This document shows positions 1 through 13,300 of a stretch of 64,000 nt of DNA, in pieces. The DNA is from Arthrobotrys musiformis. Its lineage: Eukaryota; Ascomycota; Orbiliomycetes; Orbiliales; Orbiliaceae. The notes under the pieces are model-generated. The model did no database searches and was not told the origin of the DNA. It saw nothing but the letters and a program-made list of their open reading frames with translations. Position 1 is the first letter of the stretch. Each line of letters begins with the position of its first letter. Made by a program: the position numbers and the translations under genes. The stretch is taken from contig JAVHJL010000003.1 of assembly GCA_036971715.1 (NCBI GenBank), forward strand, positions 2,480,001 to 2,544,000, read 5' to 3'.

Positions 1-78
1 ATATAGAATATAAATACTTAAGTATATTAAAGTAAATAATTTAATATTATAAATGTTTTAATTAATATAAATAAATAG

Positions 79-375
79 TGTTACACCCAAGAGTGGAAAA
101 AAACCGAACTTCGAAAACACTAACTTATCTGTAACTTTTATTATTATTATTATTATTATTATTGTTACACATTGCCCAGGTCTCCTTGGTAGAATTCTCA
201 AATAAGCTTAGTACCTTACTAATTTTTTAATTCTATTGATTTAGATTTTTTAGAGAAAATAATTAGTATTTGATGAAAAATAATAAAATTATATATAAAA
301 AGTATAATATAATTTAATAAGTAAAAGATTTATGAAATTGTTTAAAGTTTTATTATTAAATAGTGAATTAATAAA
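79..375 (-). mobile_element. LTR-A fragment (3' part), reverse strand, split by a 76-bp insertion
   Basis: Read on the - strand, this stretch matches the last ~210 bp of the gypsy-A LTR (24005-24676), ending at the LTR terminus TGTTACAC. The terminus appears twice, at 79-86 and 163-170, because a short insertion lies at 87-162. Homology stops near 375. Differences from the better-preserved LTR are mainly transitions of RIP type. It is a solo or truncated LTR relic. Confidence 0.7.
87..162 (+). mobile_element. 76-bp mini-insertion: LINE-A 5'-end-like sequence plus (TTA)n
   Basis: An insertion bounded by the 8-bp direct repeat TGTTACAC (79-86 and 163-170). It starts with 18 nt of unrelated sequence (87-104). 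Next come about 38 nt resembling the LINE-A 5' terminus (CGAACTTCG at 105-113, then TAACTTTT about 20 nt later at the same spacing as in the intact LINE). It ends in a (TTA)n run (~139-162). It looks like a LINE-derived insertion missing almost the whole element. The tail reads TTA on the strand where LINE-A reads TAA, so it could belong to a related family. Confidence 0.5.
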
Positions 376-598
376 AACATCAGGAAAAAAACACAATTCC
401 ATCATACTCCATCCTTCCAATGGAGATTATAATAAATTAAGTAAAATGGAAACCTACTTTTTAGATAGAGCCTATTCTATTCAATAAAACTTATTCTATT
501 TTACAAAAACTCTATATTATATTAAAATAATTTTATTATATTTAAAATTTTTTATTTTATGAAATTTATTTTATTATAATTATTTTATTTAAATTTAC
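376..598. other. AT-rich stretch, no gene seen
   Basis: No coding frame, repeat or RNA structure recognised. A slightly less AT-rich patch lies at 392-475. Confidence 0.5.
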
Positions 599-871
599 TG
601 TCACGCCCACACCATATGACTAGTCCCAATTAGGTATATGGCTTGGCACAACAAATATACTTCTGATTCTATATTCTATTTATTCTATAAAAGGATTTAG
701 TTCATAATTTGTTTATTTTTCTTATAAATATTTATTTAAAAGAAATGAGTTTATTTTTTATATAATGTAAAATATATTATTTAATATAATATATTTAATT
801 TTATTTAATTAATAAAAATCTTATTTATTAATTTATCCCATTTCTTATACAATATTTGTTATAATATATAT
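599..871 (+). mobile_element. LTR-A fragment, first ~270 bp
   Basis: Starts TGTCACGCCCACACC, the same start as the LTRs at 1429 and 24005, and stays alignable to them until about 871. There it breaks abruptly into the minisatellite-bearing segment. Only the 5' portion of the LTR is present. Confidence 0.8.
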
Positions 872-957
872 ATTGTTATCAGCCCACATGTCGGCGTACT
901 TAGGAAAAACGAGACGGAAAAACTGCAACAAAAATAACACAGTTTCATGCAATTTAG
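872..957. other. Less AT-rich leader of the minisatellite
   Basis: Retains several CG dinucleotides (for example CGGCG near 893), unlike surrounding RIP-degraded DNA. No homologous copy elsewhere in the window was noticed. The open frame through this stretch is a consequence of the repeat that follows, not evidence of a gene. Confidence 0.4.
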
Positions 958-1104
958 TCACAACGACTTACAACTCAGTCGCACCGATTTATAACTTAAT
1001 TATACAGAATTACAATTCAATCACACAGAACTATAACCTAATCACACCAATCTACAACTCAATCACATTAATTTATGATCTAATCGCAACTATTTACAAT
1101 TTGT
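958..1104 (+). repeat. 21-bp tandem repeat (minisatellite), seven units
   Basis: Seven consecutive 21-bp units start at 958, 979, 1000, 1021, 1042, 1063 and 1084. Most units begin TCACA or TCGCA and end in ACAACTCAA-like sequence. Units differ by scattered substitutions. Because 21 is divisible by three, one frame stays open and reads as a seven-residue Tyr-Asn-rich repeat. No further copy was noticed here. Confidence 0.85.
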
Positions 1105-1428
1105 TTATATATTTATTTTTTTTATACAAAAATATATATATAAAAATTTAAAAAATTTATTTTAAATATATATTCTTTAATAATTAATTTATTAATTATA
1201 AATTAATAAAATTTTTTATTATAAAATCTTTTTTTATTTTATTTTTTATACTTAGTTAGTAATTATAATTTTATAATTTTATTATTTATTATAATATTTT
1301 AATTATTTAATTTTTTTATATAAAACAAAACCAATTATAAAATCTTTTTAAAAAATAATTAGTATATTTAAAATAATTTATAAGTTATTAATTTTTGCTA
1401 TAAAATAAATTATTAATAAGTAAATAAT
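1105..1428. other. AT-rich spacer, nothing recognised
   Basis: Almost only A and T with homopolymer runs. It ends where the gypsy-A 5' LTR begins. No coding signal. Confidence 0.5.
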
Positions 1429-2096
1429 TGTCACGCCCACACCATATGACTAGTCCCAATCAGGCATATAACTTAACACAACAAACATACTTCTGATTCT
1501 GCACTCTATTTATCCCATAAAAAGATTTAGTTCATAATTTGTTTATTTATTTTATAAATATTCATTCAAAAGAAATAAATCTATTTCCTATATAGAATAT
1601 ATTATTTGACAGAATATATTCAATTTTATTCAACCAATAAAAATCTAACCTACTTATTCATTTTATTTCTTATATAATATTTATTATAATATATATACGA
1701 TGACTTATTATTCGTTAATATACTTATCTCCAAAAAATGAATAATAAATAATTAGATGAACAATGATTTTATATATAATTTATTTTTTATATAAAAATTT
1801 TATTATATATTTAAGATTTTTTTAAATAATAATAATTTTTAGATTTTTTTTTTAAAATTTTATTGGTTAATTTATTAACTATCTTTATTAATTTATTATT
1901 TAATAATAAAATTTTAAACAATTTTATAAATTTTATATTTATTTAATTATATTATACTTTCTATATATAATTTTATTAATTTTATTAAATACTAATTATT
2001 CTTTTTAAAAAATCTAAATCAATAAAGTTGAAAAACCAGCAAAATATTAGACTTATTTAGAAATCCTACCAAAAAAAACCTAAACAAAATATAATA
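1429..2096 (+). mobile_element. Gypsy-A 5' LTR (RIP-mutated)
   Basis: A 668-bp LTR beginning TGTCACGCCC, the partner of the 672-bp LTR at 24005-24676. The 3' end is decayed (the partner ends GTGTAACA, here ATATAATA). The strand retains C but has lost G, so mutation was mainly G-to-A. The flank just upstream is ATAAT. The flank after the 3' LTR is AAAAT, which agrees at four of five positions, so the target duplication is uncertain. Confidence 0.8.
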
Positions 2097-4652
2097 CTTT
2101 GATCAATCCAATTTTTAGTAAAATAAATAATATATATTAGTATAATAAATAATTAATTACAGTTTAAACAATAATAATAGTAGCAACAAATATAAATTAT
2201 TTTCTAAAAAAAAATTTGGAATTTTTTTAAAACCAAATAATAGTAATTGATTATAAGAAATAATATATACAAACTCAACATTTTAAATTGATTTTAAAAT
2301 CAAAAATTCCATATTTGATTTAATACTAACCTATTCTTTAAAAAAAGAATTATATAGAATAGTCTAAAAACAAAAACATACAATAGTAATCTTTAATATA
2401 ACTAACAACTAGTGAAGTTAGATAAAAATAAAAAAAACGCACATAATATATTAAAAATTTTAGTAAAAATATTTTTAAAAAACTTTTTAAATTATTAAAC
2501 AATATAAAAAATAATAAAACAATCACAAAAAAAGAATTTAATTTTTTATTTTTATTAAAGACTTCTAAAGAACAAATTAAGGAATTTCAAAAAAAACTCG
2601 AAAATTATACAATTAAAAAAAAAAAAACTTTAAAATGATAATTAAATTTTAATAAATAAAATTATTTCAAACAAAATTAAGCATAATAAATTTTTTAAAA
2701 AAATTTAAAATTAAAATATTATAAATTAACGATCTAACAAAATTTAATAGAATTCTTAGAAAACTTAATCACTTTTTTTAATAATTTAATATTTATTTTC
2801 AACTTCAAGCTTTTTAATTCCCCAACAACAAAACCAAAATCTTATTTATAGAAATATATTTTAATAATATTATCTTTTAAATTTATATTTATTATTAAAA
2901 CTATATAGTAAAAATGAAAGAAAAAAGAATTTAGATATAAAAAATATAATAATAGATTATAGCTATTTTACTAATTTTTTTAAATAATAATATAGCGAAG
3001 ATAATAAAATTATAAAAATTCAATAAAAAATTATTATTTTTAAACAAACTAATTGTGCTTATAATTATTTTTAAAAATTCAATAAACTTATAATTCTTAT
3101 TAAATAAGATAAATTTAATTTATACTACCACATTCATAAAAAATTTAAAATAAAATTTTAACAATATATTTATATTTACAAAAAAAAATTCAAAAACAAA
3201 GAATAACTTTTTATAATTCGTATAAAAATGCAACAACATGCTATTAAAATTAATAACATTAATTTTAAAATTTATATCAACTAATCTTCTTATTAAAAAA
3301 AAGGAAAGTATAATAATAATAATAATAATAAATATATTAAAAAACTTAATTTTAAAAATTAAAAGAAAAATAAAGATAAAAATATAATAATAATTAAAAC
3401 TTTTAATCCAACTTCTATAAATTTAAATATTACTTAATACAAATACAAGCATAATATACTTTTAAAAAATCCAAAATCCAACAATTTTTTTTGTTAAAAT
3501 TATAATAAACTTAAATATTTTTCTCGAAAATATAAAAAATATATATAACATAATTTCTATAATATTATTTAAGATTTTTTTTTTTAAAAAAATAAAACTT
3601 TTATTAAATTTAATATAACATAATAATTTACCACCACTAATTTCAAAAAGATTTAATAATAAATTATTAAATAATTTTATAAAATTATATTATAAATTTC
3701 CTTAAATATTTATATAAATACCCTAAAATTAATTATTTTTATAAATATTAATAATAAAAAAATATTTTTTTTCTTTTATTTTTTTAATATTTGAAAATAT
3801 TATTAAATATAAAACAACTTAGTTACTGGTAAATATATTAAATATAAACAATAATAAAATAAAAAATTAATTTAATACTATAAATACAAAAAAAAAATAA
3901 TATTAAAGATTTATTTTAAAAAACCTAGAACCCAAAAACTTTCGTATATATCTAAAAACTATAAATTACCAATTTTTATTTACTATATTAAAAAATTATA
4001 AATAATTATTTTTACTCTCTCTTCTTTTCTTTGATTAAAATAATAATAAATATTTCATTTCTATAGTGTAGATTAAAAAAATCGATAATCTTATACTTCT
4101 TAAAAAATAGAAACAATATATAAATTATTAATAATCTATAAATAACTAATATAAATACTATAATAAGATATATAATTGAATAAATATTTGATATTTTGAT
4201 TATTATTATATATTTACTTCTAATTATGCAAAATACATTTTAATTAAAAATAAAAAATGGATAAACTATATTTTTTACTAAAAAGCTTTCCATTATGTAA
4301 ATACTGATTTTTATAAAAAAATATTCGCCAATTATTAAAAATAATATTATTTTAAAGTATAAAATTTTAATATTTTAAAAAATGAAAAAAAAGAACTTTT
4401 TTAACTTTTTATTATCAATTCACACCAATATAACTTTCAATAATATTAATTATATAAATAATGGTTTATATAATATATATTCTATGATTAAACTTTGTTT
4501 TTATACAACCTATACTACAACAACTAATATAACTATACTTAATATAATACAACCATCAAGTTAATTGATAAAAATTTTTTAAATTATTAATTGTAATATA
4601 AATATTGTTTTTTACGACCAAAATTCAAAACCTGGATTTAACTTAAAATATA
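2097..4652 (+). pseudogene. Gypsy-A Gag/protease/N-terminal RT remnant
   Basis: Heavily RIP-mutated internal region after the 5' LTR. A decayed CCHC zinc knuckle is recognisable at 3492-3533. The first Cys codon survives, and the other Cys and His positions are TAT codons, as expected from TGT and CAT after G-to-A or C-to-T change. The region ends at 4632-4652 with codons for Leu-Asp-Leu, the start of RT motif A. The RT then resumes at 19893 with the Trp-Lys-Thr-Ala-Phe motif (Trp now TAG). The LINE nest 4651-19871 therefore interrupts pol inside RT. The stretch is non-functional. Apart from these two anchors the frame is too damaged to place domain borders. Confidence 0.6.
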
Positions 4653-4945
4653 TTATTATTATTATTATTATTTATCATACACGCATGCAACCTTTCGGTT
4701 ATGGCGGAATGAAGGAAAAGAAATTAAAATACATGATTTTTGCTCCTTATTAAAAATGAAAACTACATAAAATCATTTTTTATTTTTATTTTTGTTTTTT
4801 GTTTTTTGAGGTTCCTTCTAATTTTTTTTGTCTTTTTCTTTTTTTTCCCATTAAAAGAATAATGTTGTATATCTGTTGTTCTTATCCATCTACTTTGATG
4901 TAATATTAAAATGATATATCTTATTTTTGGAATTTTTTTATTTTT

Positions 4946-7900
4946 TCAAATTTTTAGATTTCCCTATCTTATAAAATAATCATTTTTAGGATTTTTATTG
5001 TATTTTCTTTTTGTAATATTTGTTTTATTTAGGAATTCTTTTAAAAAGATTATATCTTTATTATTAAATAATAAAAAGTAATAATTTAATTGTTTATTAG
5101 CTTTTTTGAGTTTTTTTTTTTTAATATCTTTTTTTCTTTATTATAGATTTTGTATTTTATAATTAAGTGTTTTGGTGTTTGAGGCTTATTTCTGTATGTA
5201 TAGTTTTTATTTAAAATTTTAGAATTTGGAATTTTATATAAATAATTGTTAAAGTATTTATGCTCAGTTTTTAGTTGAGTTAAAGAAGAAATAAAATTAT
5301 TACTAAACTTAGTAAATATTTTATTTCTTTTTAACTTTGGCTTATTAATATAATTTGGCCTGTTTTTTTGTTTTTTGTATTTTTCTTCTTATTTTAGTAA
5401 GTCCTTTTTTTTAATTTTTTTTTTTAAATAGGTGAAGGATTTGAATAGGTTTTTTTTTTTTATTTTTGTAGCTTTTTTGGCTAAGTAATTTGTTTTTTTA
5501 TTTTTAATAACTTCAGAGTGATTTGGGATTTATTTTATAAATATGTTAATATTTTTAGAATTTAATTTATTTGTTATATTTTAAATTTTTGAAGTTGTTT
5601 TTTGATTAGGTTTTAAATTTAGGTTTTGTTATCTTTTTATTGCAGCTTGGTTGTTGATGAAGAAATAAATATTCTTTATTTTTTTATTTTTATTAATTAT
5701 TTTAAAGGATTTTTCGAATTTTTTTTTTAAAGTAATTAATTTTGCATCATATACTTCTATACTTTTTCCTAAATTAAAATAAATTTCGAAAATAGATTTA
5801 TTATTTATTTCTTTATAAATTCTAGTTTTTAAGGATTTTTCTTTTTTATTTTTATTATTTTTTTTTTATTTTTCTTTTCTATTTCTAGTATAGAATTGTT
5901 TGTATAAATAAGTAAGTTTTTTTTAGAATTTAGTTTAACTTCTTTTTTATTTTTGTGGTTTTTTGCTTCTAAATTCTTGGGTATATTATTTATGAGGAAA
6001 TTAATTTTATTTTTAATTTAAGGTGGATTGAATTTTATATTTAATTTTTTAATTTTTGTATATGGGTTTATTAAGAAATTAATTTTTGATAGTATTTAGT
6101 GTGAAGGTATATTCTTTTTTGTTCCCTTTTTTTTTTTTTTTATTTTATTTTGAATAAGGTTTTAGTTCTATTTCTTCTCTTCCAAAATTAAATTTTGGTG
6201 GGAATGATTTTGGAGATTTCTTTTTTATTAAATAATTTTTATTAAGAAAAAGGGATTTTAGGGCATATTTTTTTTGTATTCTATTTAGTCTTATTTCTGG
6301 TGGTAAAATAGAGGCCTCAACTTTTAATATATTTATTGGAGTTGTTTTGAAGTTTCTTGTTATTTTTCTCAATATTTTATTTTGAATTAATTTAAATTTT
6401 TTTAAAATATTTTGTTGTTTTTGGTTTTTTTACTATATTTTAGACTTATAGTTGGAAATAGAATAAATATAGTTTTTATATAATTGTATTATCGCTTTAG
6501 TTTTAAATTTTTTTTCTAAATTAGCAAGTGCTTTAATAAAATTTAAAATTTTATTTGCTGTACTTGTTTTTATTTTAATGTGGTGTTTAAAATTTAATTT
6601 TATATCGAAATATATATTTAATTATTTTATATTGTTGGTAAATTTTATTATTGTATATGGTAGCTTAATATTTAATTCCTTAAATTCATTTTTCTTTTTT
6701 AAATTTGTTTTAAAATAAATTAGTTTTGATTTTATGTTATTAAAAACTATTGCATTATTTATAGTTTAATTAAAGGCTATTTTTGTAGCTTTTTTTAATT
6801 TATATATATTTGTTTCTATTTTTTTATTAGTTGTAATTAACGTTAAATTATTTATATAAGATGGTTTAATAATAAAAAACATTTTTTATTCTAATAAATT
6901 AAATAGTGGTGTTAAATATAATAGAAAAAGAATTAAAGATATTGGGGAACCTTGTGGTATTCTAGTTTGAATTGGTTTTAATTTTTTTATTTGTCTATTG
7001 AAGGCCAGTTTAATTAATCTTTTGGATATAAAATTATTAATTTACGAAATTAATTATTTAAAAAACTTTATGTTTTTTAAGGTATTAATTAATTTTTTTT
7101 TTGAAATATTATCAAAAGCTTCTTTAACATCTAGGAATAAAATAGAGGTTTTTAATTTTTCTGAATTAGTTATTTTTATATTATGAATTAATGATAAAGC
7201 TGTATTAATTGTAGATTTTTGTTTTCTGTTTTTAATTTGTTTTGGATTTAGAATTTTATTAGTTTTTGATAAGAAGGTTATTTTTTTTGTTATTATTTTT
7301 TTTGATATTTTTTTTAAATAATTTAGGAGATTAATAATTTTGTAAGTTTTTGGAATATTATAATTAGGTTTATTTGGTTTAGGTAAAATTGCTTTAATTG
7401 CTTTTTTGAAGTATATTGGATGGTATTTATAATTTAATAATTGTTTAAATAAATTATTAAATTTTTTTGGTATAATTTTGTAAACCTTTTTTAAATATAG
7501 AAAATTAATTCCATCTAATCCTGGTGTTTTTTTAAAATTAGATAAAAAGATAGTTTTTTTGATTTTATTATTTTTTATTTTTTTCCATTCAATTAATTTT
7601 TTGTTAATTGTTATTTCTATTGGTAATAATGGATTTGTTGTTTTTGTATAATTTGGTGGTTTTGGAAATAATGCTTTTTTTAATATTTTTGCTTTATTTT
7701 TAAAATTAAGGGTATTATTGTTTTTATAAATTAGATTTGGCATTTTTTGGATTTTTTTAGGTTTAAAAAAATTAAGTGCTAGGAATATTTCTTTGTTTTT
7801 TGTATTTTTTAGAAAATTAGTTTAGGATTTTTCCTTAAAAAATTTAATTTCTCTAAAATGTTTATTTTTTTTGATTTTAAATAGTTCCTAATTTTGTTAA

Positions 7901-8972
7901 AATTTATTTAATTTTTATGTTCTTTTTTGTTGTAATATTTTTTTTCTTGTTTTTTTAATTTTTTTATTTTATTAAATTTTTGATTTTGGTGTTATTTTTA
8001 AAGTTGGTGTAGATCTTTTTACTACCAAAATTATATTTTTTTAAAAAAAAAATGTTGTAATTTTTAAATTATTTTTTAAATCTTTTTTTTTCTTATAAAA
8101 TGAAAAAAAGCAATTTTTTATAAATTATTTTTATCTAGATTTTTATTTAGATTTAATAAATTTTTTTTGAAGTTTTTCTAATTAGTTTTATTTTAATTAA
8201 ATTTGTTAGTTGATAAAGGGTTGTTTATTAAGTTATTTTCTTTTGGTTTTATTTTAATTAAGATTATTTTATGATTTGATTTTGTATTAATTTTTTTATT
8301 TATTTTTTAATTTATAATTAATTTTTTTAAATTAATGGTTGCAAAAGATAGGTTAATGATTGAGGATTCAGATTTATTATTTTTTTTGGTATTATAATAA
8401 GTTGGTATGTTATTTTTATTTATTAATTGTAGATTTTTATTTTCGATTAATTTTATTATTTTTCTTGTTTTTAAATTAAATTTAATTTTAGGGTTTTATA
8501 AAGAGTGATGAGTATTAAAATTTTTGATTAATAATGTTTTTTTGGTGTAGTAATCTTTGATTTTATTAAAGAGTTGATTTATTGTATATTTACTATTTTC
8601 TGTATTTTGTTGTTTTTTGTTGTAGATATTAATAAATTTGATTTTTTTAAATTTGTTTGATTTAAAATTAATTATTTGGTAGTCCTCATCTTTAATTAAA
8701 TCTTTTCGGTTTGTGATTTTGTAGGGTAAATTTTTTGTTATAAAAGTAATTACTCTATTTCAGTTTTTGTTAATTTCGTTGGTTTTTGGGTTTGAAAAAA
8801 TTGGTTTAAACTTTGGGTGTGTAATTGTAGTATTTTTCTTTAAGAATTATGGTTTTTGTAGGAAAATTAAATCCATGTTGTTGTAAATTAATGTAGAGTT
8901 TAAAATTGATTGTATTATATTTGTAGATTTTTTATAATTGTGTTGTATTATTTTTAAAATATTTTTATTTAT
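4946..8972 (-). pseudogene. LINE-A ORF2 remnant (copy 1)
   Basis: Alignable end to end with the intact 1345-codon ORF2, but broken by many in-frame stops, and the start ATG has become ATA. The longest surviving open piece is 7054-7743. It covers the end of the linker and RT up to motif A, where LDVKGAF has become LDVKEAF. Frame length is nearly preserved, so decay is by substitution rather than indels, which is typical of RIP. Confidence 0.88.
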
Positions 8973-10122
8973 TTAAGGTGATATTTTATTTTTTGTTTTT
9001 AGGGTATAAGAAATTTTTTGCTTTATGTTCTTTTTTATAATTAATGCATTTGTATTTTATATGATTATAGGATTTTTTATTTTCTTGGTATATATTACAC
9101 AAATAATTAATTATTTTATATTTTCCAGTATAAATTTCGCAAACTGATTCATTTTTGTAATTTAATGTATAGTAGTTTTTTGATAATTTGTATATCTATT
9201 GTTTTTAGAGAATTTAATATATTTTTTTGTTTTAAATTTTTTACTTTTTAGAAAAATATATTTTCTGTTTTGTGTTTTTATTGCCTTTATTTTTGTTTTT
9301 ATGGCAATTATTATAAAAAAAATTTTCTTTTTTTCTAATTTTTTTTTCTTAATTAATTATTTCGGATTTTTAACCAATTTAATTGTATTATCTATTTTCA
9401 TTTTTTTTTTGAGATTTTTTATTTTTTGATTTTTAGAAATTTTGTGTATAACTAAGAATTTTTAGTTTTTTATTTTAAAAGGTTTTTGTATGTGTTTATC
9501 TATTTTGATGAGTTTTTGATAGATTTTTTTTTTGTATTTTAAAATATCTTCTTTTTTGGTGTTTTTATGGGTAATCAAAATTAGATTCTTTTTTGGATTT
9601 AAAAAAATCCCAAAAATAATTAATTTTGGGTTGTTGGGTTTTTTTTTGAGAATTTTATTTATTTTTTTTAAAAAAATATTTGGTTTCTAGATGGGAGATT
9701 CTATAGTATTTCTAAAAATAATTAACTTTCATTGGTTAATTAATATTTTTGAATTTTATAAATTTTGTAGATTTTATAGATTTTGTATTTTATGCATTTT
9801 TTGATGTTTTTAGATTATTTCTTATTTTTTTTAGTGTTTTTGATGTTTTTTAGGCGATTTGGGCATATGTCTTTTTTATATTATTTTTTTTTAATTTTCT
9901 TATTTCCTGCTTTAAATCTTCTACCTTCTATACTCTTTTTTTTAAAAAGTCATTCAATTTTTTAATTTTTAGAAAAAAATCTTTTTTATTTATTTCTTCC
10001 CTTAAATCAATTATATCTATTGATATCTATCTTCTCTATCTTTTTTTGTAATAAACAGGTTTAAAACCCTATATCACTAATACTAATTCATCCAAAGATG
10101 AACTAGTTAATATATTCTCCAT
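8965..10122 (-). pseudogene. LINE-A ORF1 remnant (copy 1)
   Basis: Counterpart of the 386-codon zinc-knuckle ORF1. The initiator ATG (10120-10122) survives but the frame is broken by stops. Several zinc-knuckle Cys codons are lost (region ~9000-9190). Preservation improves toward the 5' end, following the general gradient at element edges. Confidence 0.85.
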
Positions 10123-10369
10123 TTTTAAAACTAATCTTTAAAAGATTTAGTTTAAATTAAGCAAAAAACCTTTTTTTTATATAATAAACAATCGCAAATA
10201 TTTTTATATTTTTATATCATAATTATTTTCTATCAGTCTTTATATACTTTTTAACTTTGTAGTATTTTTGATCAATTTTTTCCACTCTTTCGATTGGTGT
10301 ACTTTTATTTGGTTTTGGATACTCCGTTCAAAAGTTATGGGGGGTATTTTCGAAGTTCGTTTAAAAAGA

Positions 10370-13300
10370 ATTTTTAAAACCCATTCTATAAATATGTTAA
10401 TATTTTTAGAATTTAATTTATTTGCTATATCCCAAATTTCTAAAGTTATTTCCTGACTAAACCCTAAATTTAGGTTTTGTAACCTTTTTATTACAACCTG
10501 GTTGTTGGTAAAAAAATAAATATTCTTCACCTCTTTATTTTTATTAATTACTTTAAAAGATTTTTCAAAATTTTTTTTTAAAACAATTAATTCTGTCCAT
10601 ACTTTTTCCCAAACTAAAATAAATTTTGAAAATAAATTTATTATCTATAAATTTTAGCCCCCAAGAATTTTTCTTTTTTATTTTTATTATTCTTTTTATT
10701 TTTATTTTCTATTTCCAGCATAAAACCATCTATATAAATAAGTAAGTTTTCCCTAAAATTTAATTCAACTTCTTTTTTATTTTTATAGTTTTCTGCTTCT
10801 AAATTTTTAAATATATTATTTATAAAAAAATTAATTTTATTTTCAATTCAAAATAGGTTAAATTTTATATTTAATTCCTCAATTTTTATATATAAATTTA
10901 TCAAAAAATTAATTCTTAATAATATTCTATCCAATATAAAAGCATATTCTTTTTTATCCCCTTTTTTTTATTTTCATTTTATTTTAAATAAGGTTTTAGT
11001 TTTGTTTCCTCTCTTCCAAAATTAAATTCTGGTGGGAATGACTCTAAAAATCTCTTTTTTATTAGATGATTTTTATTAAGAAAAAGGGATTTTAAGGCAT
11101 ATTTTTTTTATATCCCATTTAGTTTTATTTCTAATAGTAAAATAAAAGCCTCAACCTCCAATATATTTATTGAAATTATTTTAAAGTTTTCTATTATTTT
11201 TTTTAATATTTTATTTTAAATTAATTTAAATTCTTTCAAAACATTTTATTATTTTTAATTTTTTTATTATATTTCAGATTCATAATCAAAAATAAAACAA
11301 ACGCAACTTTTATACAATTATATTATTGCTTTAATTTTAAGTCCCTTTTCTAAATTAGCAAGTACCTTAATAAAATTTAAAATTTTATTTACTACACTTA
11401 TTTTTATTTTAATATAATTTTTAAAATTTAATCCTATATTAAAATATATATTTAACCACCTTATATTATTGGTAGGTTTTATTATTATACCATTTAATAA
11501 CTTAATATTTAATTCCCCAAATTTATTTTTATTTTATTTTTTTAAATTTATTTTAAAATAAAGTAATTTTGATTTTATATCATCAAAAACTACTACATTA
11601 TCTACAACCCAATTAAAGGCTATTTTTATAGTTTTTTTTAATTCATATATATTTGTTTCTATTTTTTTATTGATTATAATCAATGTTAAATCATTTATAT
11701 ATAACAATTTAATAATAGAAAGCATTTTTTATTCCAATAAATTAAATAATAATATTAAATATAATAAAAAAAAATTAAAAATATCAGGGAATTTTATAAT
11801 ATTCCAGTTTTTATAGGTTTTAATTTTTCTATTTATTTATTAAAAGCCAATTTAATTAATCTTTTAAATATAAAATTATTAATTTACTAAATTAATTGTT
11901 TAAAGAACTTCATATTTTTAAAGTATTAATTAATCTTTCTTTTAAAATATTATCAAAAGTCCTTTTAACATCTAAAAATAAAACAAAAGTTTTTAATTTT
12001 TCTGAATTAGTTATTTTTATATCATAAATTAATAACAAAGCTGTATCAATTACAGATTTTTGTTTTTTATTTTTAATTTATTCTAGATTTAAAATTTTAT
12101 TAATTTCTAATAAAAAAACTATTCTTCTTACTATTATTTTCTCTAATATTTTTCCTAAACAATTTAAAAAACTAATAATTCTATAAACTTTTAAAATATT
12201 ATAATTAGGTTTATTTGATTTAGGTAAAATTACCCCAATTGTTTTTCTAAAGTATATTAAATAATACCCATAATTTAATAATTATTTAAATAAATTATTA
12301 AATTTTCCCAGTATAATTTCATAAGTTTTTTTTAAACACAAAAAATTAATTCCATCTAATCCTAGTACTTTTTTAAAATTAGATGAGAAAATAGCTTCTT
12401 TGATTTTATTATCTCTTATTTTTTTCCATTCAATTAACTTTTTATTAATTATTATTTTTATTGGTAACAATAAATTTATTATTTTTATATAATTTAGTGG
12501 TTTTGGAAATAACACTTTTCTTAATATTTTTGCTTTATTTTTAAAATTAAGGGTATTACTATTTTTATAAATTAGATTTAACATTTTTTAGATTTTTCTA
12601 AATTTAGAAAAATTAAGCGCTAAAAATATTTCTTTGTTTTTTACATTTTCTAAAAAATTAATTCAAAATTTCTCCTTAAAAAATCTAATTTCTCTAAAAT
12701 GTTTATTTTTTTTGATTTTAAATAGTTTTTAATTTTGTTAAGTCTTATTTAATTTTTATGTTTTTTTTTATTACAACATCTTTTTTCTTATTTTTTTAAT
12801 TTCCTTATTCCACCAAATTTTTAATTTTAATATTATTTTTAAAGTTAATATAGATTTTTCTACTACCAAAATTATATTTTTTTAAAAAAAAGATATTATA
12901 ACTTCCAAATTATTTTCTAAATCTTTTTTTTCTCATAAAATGAAAAAAGGTGATCTTTTTATAAATTATTTTTATCTAAATTTTTATTTAGATTTAATAA
13001 TTCTTTTTTAAGGTTTTCCCAATTAGTTTTATTCCAATTAAATTTATTAATTAATAAAGAGTTATTTATTAAGTTATTTTCTTTTAATTTTATTTTAATT
13101 AAGATTATTTTATAATCTAATCCTATATCAATTTTTTTTATTTATTTTTCAATCCATAATTAATTCTTTTAAATTAATAGTTGCAAAAGATAGGTTAATA
13201 ATTAAAAATTCAAATTTATTATTTTTTTTGGTATTATAATAAGTTGGTATGTTATTTTTATTTATTAATTATAGATTTTTATTTTTGATTAATTTTATTA

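Larger units (their letters stand above)
4651..10359 (-). mobile_element. LINE-A copy 1, full length, RIP-mutated
   Basis: Collinear with the intact - copy (35345-41096) from the (TAA)n tail at left to the CGAACTTCG 5' end at right. Changes are largely C-to-T as read on +, with patches of G-to-A (around 6870-6900). The 3' terminal ~120 bp (4672-4790) differ from the intact copy at only about two positions, and the 5' end is also well preserved. No convincing target duplication was found: the left flank is gypsy-A RT and the right flank is LINE copy 2. Confidence 0.9.

Noticed and set aside
873..1151. 92-codon open frame on +
   Set aside because: Most of it is the 21-bp tandem repeat, whose length divisible by three keeps one frame open; the rest is AT-rich tail. 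No sign of a real protein.
4651..4672. CRISPR or telomere-like short repeats from the TTA/TAA runs
   Set aside because: They are microsatellite-like tails at LINE/SINE 3' ends, without spacers or telomere motif.
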